Shown piece by piece: positions 46,409 to 54,225 of a stretch of DNA of 64,000 nt. Every line of letters starts with the position of its first letter. Positions within the stretch are counted from its first letter, which is position 1. Where the stretch lies: contig JAQUPZ010000009.1 in the NCBI GenBank assembly GCA_028716365.1, positions 62,001 to 126,000 on the forward strand, in the 5' to 3' direction. Under the pieces are notes generated by a model. That model did not search any database. It was not told where the DNA came from and worked only from the letters and a program-made list of their open reading frames with translations. Source of the DNA: Kiritimatiellia bacterium. GTDB taxonomy: Bacteria > Verrucomicrobiota > Kiritimatiellia > UBA8416 > YA12-FULL-48-11. Position numbers and translations under genes: made by a program.

Positions 46409-46510
46409 ACACGTAATAAAGCATGCTGATGCCCTGAGGGACCAGTTACAAAAGACGGAAGTTATTACGGATAGTAAAAGACAAAGGAAAGTCGGGTTCG
46501 ATTTACTACG

Positions 46511-47257
46511 CTATCTATACCGCTGGACTTTCGCAGGAGCACCGAAGGCAATGGCCATCTCCGGAATGGAATCATTGACCATGGAAAAGGCACCAATGAT
46601 CGCACCTTTGCCAATAGTAATTCCATCCAAGATTAATACGTGGGCCCCAATCCACACATCGTCCCCTATCTTACTCCCACCCTTTCTTATAAAACCCTGT
46701 TTGGTGATCGGCTTTGTCTTATCGTCATAACGATGTGTACCGCCAGCTGCAATATAAGTGTATGCGGATACAAGAACATCACGGCCAATTTCAAGACGGG
46801 CATCCGTGGCAACCAAGCAGTTACAACCGATATCCGTTTCATCACCGATTGTCAGACTTTCACCACGGCACCTGATAATGGTGTTGCGTCCGACAAACAC
46901 TCCATTGCCGATGGTCACGAACGCCTGGGGACCGCGTGCGTCCACGACACAGTTATCGTCAATACACACATTGTCACCAAGCGAAATCCTGCCAGCACCC
47001 CTGAAGGTAACGTTTCGTCCTATTGTCGCACCATGTCCCATGGATTTGAAAAGCAACTTGTAGAACTTGCGGCGCAGAAAATAACCTGAGGCTCCCGGCC
47101 AGTTACCGAACAGGGCCATAATCAGTTCATAGCACATAAGCCGTCCCGGCGCCCACTCACCGATGACAAGTAATGTGTATTTCTTCAGCGGTGACAAGTT
47201 CGGGTTGTTCACCACGTTCTGTATCTCATGATCCAGAGTCTCGAAGTTGTTCGACAT
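46511..47257 (-). CDS. Hexapeptide-repeat acyltransferase (WbbJ/LbH type)
   Basis: A left-handed beta-helix acetyl/acyltransferase of about 248 residues. Many I-G-x-x-V-x-I/L-x-x hexads from about residue 85 on (T-I-G-R-N-V-T-F, I-S-L-G-D-N-V-C-I, KIGDDVWIGAHVLILDGITIGKGAIIGAFSMV) form the coils and acetyl-CoA site. It O-acylates sugars in surface glycans. The longer start at 47278 would overlap the previous gene by 53 bp; the ATG at 47257 still overlaps it by 32 bp. Translation is probably coupled to the flippase-like gene. Confidence 0.88.
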   Translation of the reverse strand: MSNNFETLDHEIQNVVNNPNLSPLKKYTLLVIGEWAPGRLMCYELIMALFGNWPGASGYFLRRKFYKLLFKSMGHGATIGRNVTFRGAGRISLGDNVCIDDNCVVDARGPQAFVTIGNGVFVGRNTIIRCRGESLTIGDETDIGCNCLVATDARLEIGRDVLVSAYTYIAAGGTHRYDDKTKPITKQGFIRKGGSKIGDDVWIGAHVLILDGITIGKGAIIGAFSMVNDSIPEMAIAFGAPAKVQRYR

Positions 47258-48281
47258 TGTTGATCTTATCCGTACCATGTGTCAGGTACAACGTCAAGCC
47301 GACAAGGCCTGCGAGTATCATTTTGAATCGTAAAAAAAGCCCCATAACCAGGGTCGCGGCCTTGTCTATACCAATTAATCCAAAATAAAACACATATGAT
47401 CCTTCTGCAATGCCTAAACTACCCAAAGTTATGGGAATCATAGCTACCATCATGGAAGTGGGCAATATCACAACAATTCCCCAAAAAGGCGGTGTTACAC
47501 CAAAAGTCCTGAATGCCAGGTACACGTTCACCCATGCCATGGCATAGTGAATTATCGTCAGGGCCACAACCCAGATCATTGTCTTCCAATCCTTCTTCAG
47601 ACATATGGCAGCCGCCTGGAGTTTGTCATGAAAACCATCGGCCATCTTGTGAAGGGATTCACCGGACCGGATCAGCGCATCAAGAAAGCGGCAAATAATC
47701 CTATTCGTTCCGGCTATGTTTCTGCCGATGGTCAGTATTTTCAGCCAGATCGCAAAGAAAGCGGTAACAGGCCGTGTGTAGCGAAAAAGCCAGAAAAACA
47801 CCACAACAAGGCACAGGGCAATAGATGCCGGCACAATTACCGCAGGATGCGAATATAAACTGCCTCCGAAGAGCGGAAGAACAATGACCAACAGCAGGAG
47901 AATCAGGAGCCCCGTGATTCGCTCCACAAATACACTCACCGCAGCATAGGACTGACTGTTTATCTGTCTTCCTGCATAGTACGAACGAATAATGTCCCCG
48001 CCGACATTGGAGGGAAGTATGTTGGAAAAGTAATAGCCGATAAAATAGATTTTCACAAGCCGCCAGAACCCGACCGGCGTACCCTGAAGATCAAGCACCA
48101 CTTTCCACTTCAGACTACTGGTCATGATCATTACCGGAATAAGGAGGAGGGATAACACGAAAAAAAACGGGTTAAACTGATGAAACATGGCCAGAAAGTC
48201 GTTCTTGCGCACCAGCTTAAAGAGCAGCACAAGGAACGCGAGACTGACAATCAGCTTGATATATCTTGTTTTGATTCTCAT
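47226..48281 (-). CDS. LPG-synthase transmembrane family protein (flippase-like)
   Basis: A 351-residue protein with eight or so hydrophobic helices and the LPG_synthase_TM/YbhN pattern: FIGYYFSNILPSNVGGDIIRSYY near residues 74-96 and ERITGLLILLLL, then MMVAMIPITLGSLGIAEGSYVF near 278-300. Members are lipid or glycolipid handling proteins, sometimes called UPF0104 flippase-like. It runs divergently from the propeller gene (71 bp) and overlaps the acyltransferase gene. Confidence 0.85.
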   Translation of the reverse strand: MRIKTRYIKLIVSLAFLVLLFKLVRKNDFLAMFHQFNPFFFVLSLLLIPVMIMTSSLKWKVVLDLQGTPVGFWRLVKIYFIGYYFSNILPSNVGGDIIRSYYAGRQINSQSYAAVSVFVERITGLLILLLLVIVLPLFGGSLYSHPAVIVPASIALCLVVVFFWLFRYTRPVTAFFAIWLKILTIGRNIAGTNRIICRFLDALIRSGESLHKMADGFHDKLQAAAICLKKDWKTMIWVVALTIIHYAMAWVNVYLAFRTFGVTPPFWGIVVILPTSMMVAMIPITLGSLGIAEGSYVFYFGLIGIDKAATLVMGLFLRFKMILAGLVGLTLYLTHGTDKINNVEQLRDSGS

Positions 48282-48358
48282 CCTTTACATTTTTCTCCAG
48301 CACATCTACTATAAGCTCCTTACCTTTGAATTCAACCTTTTAACAGGCTCTTTTGAAT

Positions 48359-49312
48359 ATGAAAATACGAATTCTTATTGCCGCTTTTCTGTTCTTATGC
48401 GCAACAGCTCTCTACTACCGCCACCTGTACCGCAAGCATGTTGATACGCCAGACTGCTCACCAGAACAGATAAAAGCCATTCAGGACCTTTCTCAACGTC
48501 TAAAAGGTGTTGTTGTATTTCAGAGAGAAGATGAAAAGAAAATCAAAATCGATGGAATTTACAAAACATTTATCGGCGACCCCAGGACAATTATGTTGGT
48601 CAAGAACGGTCGTTATCCCAGGTGGTCTCCCGATGGACGTTATGTGGCATTTATCCGCGACAAGAAAATAATGCATATGACCTCAGGCGGCAGAAAGTTG
48701 GAAGTACTGGCAGAGACTTCTACTGCCAAACCGAGTCTCACATACAATCCGAACGGGAAGGAAGTACTCTATCCTGATGGAATGGACATAAAAGCAGTGG
48801 ACATCCAGACAAGGCAAATACGCAAGGTGGCAAGCGGTTACCCGTTTGTCGCCCTTGATATTTCCATGGACAACCGCCACCTGGTAGCCACGATAGCCGG
48901 GCACCAAATGTACGGCTTTGACCTCGAATCAGGCGATCATTGGCTTATCGGAATAGGATGCTCGTCAAGTTTGTCACCTGATGGTACACTTCTATCCAGT
49001 AACACAGGAACACATAGAAGAATGAAGATTCTTAAATGGAAATCTAGTGAAGAAACGGGCCATTTTGATCCGCCAAAGTATTATGAAAGAATCGACAACG
49101 AGTTCTGGTCCAACAAGCACGATTGGCTTGTGGCCTGTACGGAATATCCTAGCCCCAAGGATATCTTTGTTTATGAACTCTTCACAAAGAACCCGAAAGT
49201 ACAAGTCACGTTTTCAGGCGATTGTAACAGGCCGGACCTCTATGTTTCTGATTCCTCACCGGGAATCATTTCAAAGTTGATTAACTGGCTGAAAACATGG
49301 CTGTTCCTGTGA
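48359..49312 (+). CDS. Membrane-anchored TolB/PD40-type propeller protein
   Basis: A protein of about 317 residues with an N-terminal signal anchor (residues 3-18). The rest is a beta-propeller of PD40/WD40-like blades, each showing P-x-W/Y-S/N-P-D/N-G-x: R-Y-P-R-W-S-P-D-G-R-Y-V-A-F, SLTYNPNGKEVLYPDG and SSLSPDGTLLSSN. No catalytic residues seen. I prefer the ATG at 48359 over the in-frame TTG at 48353. Next gene follows 4 bp after the stop. The same flippase-like/propeller combination is fused into one gene at 50879-52963. Confidence 0.75.
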   Translation: MKIRILIAAFLFLCATALYYRHLYRKHVDTPDCSPEQIKAIQDLSQRLKGVVVFQREDEKKIKIDGIYKTFIGDPRTIMLVKNGRYPRWSPDGRYVAFIRDKKIMHMTSGGRKLEVLAETSTAKPSLTYNPNGKEVLYPDGMDIKAVDIQTRQIRKVASGYPFVALDISMDNRHLVATIAGHQMYGFDLESGDHWLIGIGCSSSLSPDGTLLSSNTGTHRRMKILKWKSSEETGHFDPPKYYERIDNEFWSNKHDWLVACTEYPSPKDIFVYELFTKNPKVQVTFSGDCNRPDLYVSDSSPGIISKLINWLKTWLFL

Positions 49313-49316
49313 AACA

Positions 49317-50348
49317 ATGAGTGCTTTACAGAAAACTGTACGTTATATTGCCGTTTTATGTTTGACTGTTGTTGCGGCTTTTTTTGTCCTTGAAATCTTT
49401 CTCCGCCTGCTCATTCCTGATGCCATGTCCTGTATACCCATGGATCGGACTTTCACGATCTACAGCCCTGAGCACAACCGCCAGCATCCTCACAGCAATA
49501 CATCAACCAACCTGATACGTATTGCCATTATAGGAGATTCAATAACCGTTGGCGTGGGGAATCAACGCTATGACAGGTTTGCCGAACGCCTTGAATGGCT
49601 GATGAACCTGAATGACGGAGTCACCCCCTGCGAAGTGGAAGTTTTTGCCAAACCAACCGCAACCTATCAGCAGGCCCGCCTTCTGCAAAAGGCTTTCGAA
49701 TACAAACCCTCCATTATTCTCTTCATTGTCCATTTAAATGACACAGAGAACTGGTCAGCCCCAAAAGATATACTCAAACTCCGGGAAAAAATGGGTATCA
49801 AGGCACCCCCGCTTCTTCTTCGTTATATCTTGAAACATTCAGCGCTTGTAAGTCTCTCGTATTACCGGATTAAAGAATACAGGCAGAAACATGCTTTCAT
49901 TAAGTATTATCGCCATATTTATAAACCCACGTATCCGGGCATGTCTATGTTTACCAATACTATCCATGAGTTTCATCAACTTTGCTCCGGACAAAATGTA
50001 TCCATGGCTGTCATCCTTTTTCCCCTTCTAAATCAAAACATGCAGAAAGGAAAATATCCTTTTGAAACAATGCACAACACAGTAAGAGACATCTGCGGGA
50101 AAGAGAACGTTCCTTTTCTTGATCTCCTGGATGCATATCGCTTTGCCAATAAGGCCCGTGATCAGAACATATTATTCCTCGACCAGCATCCCAACGAGAT
50201 CGGCCACCGTATTGCTGCTGACGCCATTTTCCACTTCCTTCTGGGAAAATCAATCGTACCGGATTCATACCACCCCAATCGTATGGAAGATCAGGCTTTT
50301 ATTAACAAATTAAAAAAGAAACTGAACGCGATGCAGATTGAATATTGA
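49317..50348 (+). CDS. Membrane-anchored SGNH/GDSL-like hydrolase
   Basis: A 343-residue protein with one N-terminal helix (about 10-30) and an SGNH domain: I-A-I-I-G-D-S-I-T-V-G (near residue 72) as block I, I-V-H-L-N-D-T-E as block III, and DQHPNEIGHRIAADAI (about 288-303) as the Asp/His block. Similar in plan to the SGNH protein at 38772 but shorter, and without the extra helices. Predicted to deacylate or acylate a glycan outside the cytoplasm. Follows the propeller gene by four bases. Confidence 0.85.
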   Translation: MSALQKTVRYIAVLCLTVVAAFFVLEIFLRLLIPDAMSCIPMDRTFTIYSPEHNRQHPHSNTSTNLIRIAIIGDSITVGVGNQRYDRFAERLEWLMNLNDGVTPCEVEVFAKPTATYQQARLLQKAFEYKPSIILFIVHLNDTENWSAPKDILKLREKMGIKAPPLLLRYILKHSALVSLSYYRIKEYRQKHAFIKYYRHIYKPTYPGMSMFTNTIHEFHQLCSGQNVSMAVILFPLLNQNMQKGKYPFETMHNTVRDICGKENVPFLDLLDAYRFANKARDQNILFLDQHPNEIGHRIAADAIFHFLLGKSIVPDSYHPNRMEDQAFINKLKKKLNAMQIEY

Positions 50349-50409
50349 CGGTATACCCATAGAATAATTTTGCATACACAGCCGATTTTATGCTAGATTT
50401 CCCGGTATT

Positions 50410-50814
50410 ATGAACAAATCAAGCTTATGTGTGGTGAGTTTGACGTTGATTGCGCTGTTTGTCTTCTCAGGATGTGAGAATAATGATAATGATTTCGGAA
50501 ATGCAGAATTAGACCTGGGCGGAGACTGGAGCGGAAGATACAGGGATCCGGATGGTAATGAGGTAACGCTTACCGCTTATATATCGCACAAAGGAAATTC
50601 AGTTATCCTCGACACATCAATGACCGGCGTTGGCCATCATATGGAAGGTAACATTGATGCCGATAATCACCTGGCTCTTTACGATCAGAACGACGGAGAA
50701 GAATGGACATCATATGACACGGTTTCCGAACACTATATCCGCCTCAGGGATTATATTTATGATGAAGAACTGCGCCGCGACTCGCCGGAACAGACGATCT
50801 ACCTCAGCCGCTAA
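50410..50814 (+). CDS. Small lipoprotein of unknown function
   Basis: A 134-residue protein with a signal peptide and clear lipobox F-S-G-C (Cys near residue 22). The mature part is acidic and beta-rich (GDWSGRYRDPDGNEVTLTAYI, then a set of short strands), resembling small lipocalin-like or immunoglobulin-like folds. No family recognised. Downstream, a GGCTGCAGCC palindrome followed by a T run could end transcription. Confidence 0.7.
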   Translation: MNKSSLCVVSLTLIALFVFSGCENNDNDFGNAELDLGGDWSGRYRDPDGNEVTLTAYISHKGNSVILDTSMTGVGHHMEGNIDADNHLALYDQNDGEEWTSYDTVSEHYIRLRDYIYDEELRRDSPEQTIYLSR

Positions 50815-50818
50815 TACC

Positions 50819-50837
50819 GGCTGCAGCCTGTTTTTTG
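50819..50837 (+). terminator. Possible intrinsic terminator after the lipoprotein gene
   Basis: The palindrome GGCTGCAGCC (50819-50828) leaves a 3-bp stem with a 4-base loop if folded, followed by TGTTTTTTGC. The T run is present, but the stem is very short. Confidence 0.3.
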
Positions 50838-50878
50838 CATCGTCGCAGGAAAAGAAGAGTTTGACATGATTAACGGGA

Positions 50879-52963
50879 TTAATCCGTTTTCATTTGTTTC
50901 GGCCAGCGGTTGTTAAATTCATCAAAAGTAATCCTGACAGGAAAGCCTCCATTCAAATCCCTGACAAAAATCTGGTAATTTGAATCAAAATGGCCATGCT
51001 CACCAGGCTTGCATGCACCCCACAACAGGAAACGGTTGTCTTTTGTTACTGTGGGAAAATATTCATGTCCACGTGGAGCATCTGCATCCTGCAATTCCTT
51101 TGATTCGTGAGTCACCATGTCAAACTGATATATTCCCGTTCGTTCCCTGACTTTGTGCTTCAGAATCCATGCCAGCCTGCGGCTGTCACCGAACCATCCG
51201 GCTTCACAACCCGATGCAACATGAAAAGCTTTTCCGGAAGACAACTCGGCACACCATATATTCCAGCCTCTCTTCCGATCACAGATAAATACAACATATT
51301 TGCCATCCGGCGAGACGCGTGGTTTTACAATCTGGAAACGATCGAATTCACGATTTGTCCCCGGAAAGATTTCCCGTAAACCGGTTCCATCGGCATTTAC
51401 AGCCATGGTCTTTTTTCTCTCACGTTCGAAGAAAACCGTTTTACCGTCCGAACTGAATGTTGGAAAAGTTCCATTATCAGCAAGCTTCCGCGCATCACTG
51501 CCATCACGACGGCATATCCAGATTTCTCCGGGTAGAGATTTGTTCAGAAATTCCTGTTTCGAAAAAACCAGCCACTGTCCATCAGGTGAAGGATCCGGAT
51601 ACATCTCTTGTGCAGGTGTATCAACTACTTTGGTTAAATCCGTGCCATCTGCCTTGATGGTATATATACCGAACGTCCCTGATCGGTTTGAATCGAAAAG
51701 AATACGTCCCTGGAAGGACTGTCCCATCTCATGGTATTTCGCTTCTTCAACAGCAGTTGGTTTGTCCGGTGGCAGGCGTTTTGCACGATCAGAGGCACTC
51801 AACGGTAACCGCAGGCACAAAAACAACAACAAAGCCGCTATTATTGTTGCAACGGAAATTTTTCCATAGAACTGCATAGAACTGTCCCTCCCTTCTTCCT
51901 TTACCGACGAATCCGCCGTCTTGAACCACGGTAGAAGAAGAACAACCAAAGCCGCGGCACCGAGAAGATAGCCATAAACCTGGGTGAACAGGTGATGAGA
52001 AATACCTGTCAGCTTGGCAATAGTGCCGGGGAAACCAAGCATTGCAAAGATTGCAGCCCATGTTCCTTCATAAGCCCCGAAACCGGCAATACCTGACATC
52101 GGCAGACTTGCTGCAAATTCGGCACCGCAAATACCAAGGAAAGCGCGTGAAGGATTCAACTGACTCCAACTGTATCCCATGGGTTCAAGCAGTGCATAAA
52201 GGAAAACATATAATGCCCCGTATTTCGCCAGGCGAACCATCACAGAAACAACAAAAAGTCTGAAATAAACGCCATGGGTCCGCGCCCTGGTTATTTCATT
52301 TTCAACTGACCGGAAAGCCTCAGCCCAGCGCTGACGTCTGTTTTCCGGGACAAATCTCATCGCATCAATCACATGCCAGAGCAGACGGAACATGAACGGC
52401 AAAGCAACAAGTACGACAACTGTTATTACTGCAAGAACCACCGCACCAGTGATAAGACCTCCCACAGACATCTTTCCGGTTGCTCCGGCACCCCATGCGG
52501 CAAGGAGTACCATCGGAACAAGCGCAATAATATCAAATATGAACGCCAGGGAAAAACTGGCCGTTGCCGCGCCAAAAGGCACTCCAAGACGCGAGTTGAC
52601 GAGGTAGATATAAATGACTGTTCCCAGACGTGCTGGCAGAAGATCCGCGAAAAAATTCCGTACCAGTACCACAAGAAACATCGCAACTGAACCAGGAGAA
52701 TAACCTGACAGTTGGAGCACAAGCTGGTACCGAAGCATCCTGAAAAAACTCATTGTGAGAGAAAGAACCAGAAACATCATGACAGCAGAATGATTTGCAT
52801 CAAGGATCACACGCACTGCATCACGCATGGAAACCTTGGTAAGAAGGTAGGAAAATATTCCAATGGTAACCCCAAGGCTGAACAGTATGTACACTATCCG
52901 TTTAACTGGAGAGGTTCTGGCTGTCTCAGCCGGCATATTCAATTGTTTACTTTCATTATTCAA
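50879..52963 (-). CDS. Fusion of LPG-synthase-TM-like (flippase-like) domain with TolB/PD40 propeller
   Basis: A 694-residue protein. Residues about 25-345 form an eight-helix LPG_synthase_TM/UPF0104-like domain (VRNFFADLLPARLGTVIYIY near 100-120; ASLPMSGIAGFGAYEGTW near 285-302). A further helix occurs near 380, and residues about 410-690 are a beta-propeller with PD40-type blades (DSNRSGTFGIYTIKADGTDL; PDPSPDGQWLVFS; TFSSDGKTVFFER; PRVSPDGKYVVF). The combination in one chain is uncommon in my knowledge. Predicted inner-membrane protein with the propeller outside. Confidence 0.85.
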   Translation of the reverse strand: MNNESKQLNMPAETARTSPVKRIVYILFSLGVTIGIFSYLLTKVSMRDAVRVILDANHSAVMMFLVLSLTMSFFRMLRYQLVLQLSGYSPGSVAMFLVVLVRNFFADLLPARLGTVIYIYLVNSRLGVPFGAATASFSLAFIFDIIALVPMVLLAAWGAGATGKMSVGGLITGAVVLAVITVVVLVALPFMFRLLWHVIDAMRFVPENRRQRWAEAFRSVENEITRARTHGVYFRLFVVSVMVRLAKYGALYVFLYALLEPMGYSWSQLNPSRAFLGICGAEFAASLPMSGIAGFGAYEGTWAAIFAMLGFPGTIAKLTGISHHLFTQVYGYLLGAAALVVLLLPWFKTADSSVKEEGRDSSMQFYGKISVATIIAALLLFLCLRLPLSASDRAKRLPPDKPTAVEEAKYHEMGQSFQGRILFDSNRSGTFGIYTIKADGTDLTKVVDTPAQEMYPDPSPDGQWLVFSKQEFLNKSLPGEIWICRRDGSDARKLADNGTFPTFSSDGKTVFFERERKKTMAVNADGTGLREIFPGTNREFDRFQIVKPRVSPDGKYVVFICDRKRGWNIWCAELSSGKAFHVASGCEAGWFGDSRRLAWILKHKVRERTGIYQFDMVTHESKELQDADAPRGHEYFPTVTKDNRFLLWGACKPGEHGHFDSNYQIFVRDLNGGFPVRITFDEFNNRWPKQMKTD

Positions 52964-53010
52964 AATAATAGCCTATCGCAAAAATTGAGCTTTATTTAAG
53001 GACAAATCAT

Positions 53011-54225
53011 ATGTTTGGGTCTGCAACATTACTGGGTTCTTCTTCGGGACGCAATACCGGAGATGCCGCATTAATTTCATCCATTATGCAGGCTGTTAAT
53101 ACATCCTGCCAGAACAGTCTGTTATACGAAATTCCTACTATCCGGCCCGGGTACATTCGAGACAACTACAGGGAAAAGGCAAAACCCATTGGCATGTTGC
53201 CATGGAATTTTTCGATCAAAATGCTTGGTATTCCCACATACCGGTCGATCATGCGGACTGATCTCACTCTCATTTTCGACGCCATTCTTTTCGACCGCTC
53301 CCTTTACAATCCCCTGTTCAATTTCATGTCCACCCTTTATCTGCTCCTGCCTCTGGCGAAAAAAAAAGGCAAGAAGATGGGTTTTTACAATGTAGGTACC
53401 GGACCGGTGAGCACACCTACGGGTCGCAAGATGCTTAAAGAATTGGCTGAACTCATGGACTTTGTTTCGGTTAGAGACCAGGATTCCATGGACATATTGA
53501 AAGATATAGGTGTCCGGAACCAGCGGATGTTTATTGCCGCTGATGCGGCAATAAACGCGCCATCGTCCGATGATACCCGTGTCAGGGAGATATTCACAAA
53601 AACAGGTATAAACCCGGACAAGGAAATCCTGGCAGTCAATATTAACGTGTATCTGGACACATGGGCACAAACCGGCAAATCGTCCATCGGCGAGGGAAAG
53701 TTCCTTTCAACATACGCCGGCACATTGAACAAAGTCATGCGTTCGATTGATGCACAGCTTCTTTTTATAACTACCCAGCATGCCGATACGGACATCACGC
53801 GAAAGCTGATAGCCAGGCTTGATCCCGGAATTACAGCATCACTAATTCCAAATACTGAATATAATCATTACGACATGAAAGGCGTCCTGAGAAATGTCAA
53901 CCTGTTGTTCGGCATGCGGCTCCATTCAATGATATTGGCCTCTTCCGAACTGACACCTGTCGTCGGCCTGGCATATCAACCCAAGGTACACCATTATTTT
54001 TCCACAATAGGCTTAAGAGAATATAGCCTCGGATTTGAAGATTTCTCGGAAGATTCGCTTGTTCGACATATACTTACCGGCTGGGAAAAGCGATCAATTA
54101 TCAAGTCGCATCTGCAGCAAAGCATTCCGCCGTTGCGGGAAAAAGCCAACAAACCTGCAGAACTGGTTGCGGCGTTGAATAGCGGAGAAGACATGGATAC
54201 TGCATTTGCACGGGTACAGAAATGA
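53011..54225 (+). CDS. Polysaccharide pyruvyl transferase family protein
   Basis: A 404-residue GT-B-like enzyme of the CsaB/WcaK family, which adds ketal-linked pyruvate to sugars. Typical elements: N-terminal G-S-S-S-G-R-N-T-G-D-A-A-L-I, FVSVRDQDSM (about 151-160), AADAAINAPS, and the C-terminal M-R-L-H-S-M-I-L-A motif near 307-315. Its start is only 47 bp from the divergent flippase-propeller gene. The stop overlaps the next gene's ATG (ATGA), so they are coupled. Confidence 0.9.
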   Translation: MFGSATLLGSSSGRNTGDAALISSIMQAVNTSCQNSLLYEIPTIRPGYIRDNYREKAKPIGMLPWNFSIKMLGIPTYRSIMRTDLTLIFDAILFDRSLYNPLFNFMSTLYLLLPLAKKKGKKMGFYNVGTGPVSTPTGRKMLKELAELMDFVSVRDQDSMDILKDIGVRNQRMFIAADAAINAPSSDDTRVREIFTKTGINPDKEILAVNINVYLDTWAQTGKSSIGEGKFLSTYAGTLNKVMRSIDAQLLFITTQHADTDITRKLIARLDPGITASLIPNTEYNHYDMKGVLRNVNLLFGMRLHSMILASSELTPVVGLAYQPKVHHYFSTIGLREYSLGFEDFSEDSLVRHILTGWEKRSIIKSHLQQSIPPLREKANKPAELVAALNSGEDMDTAFARVQK

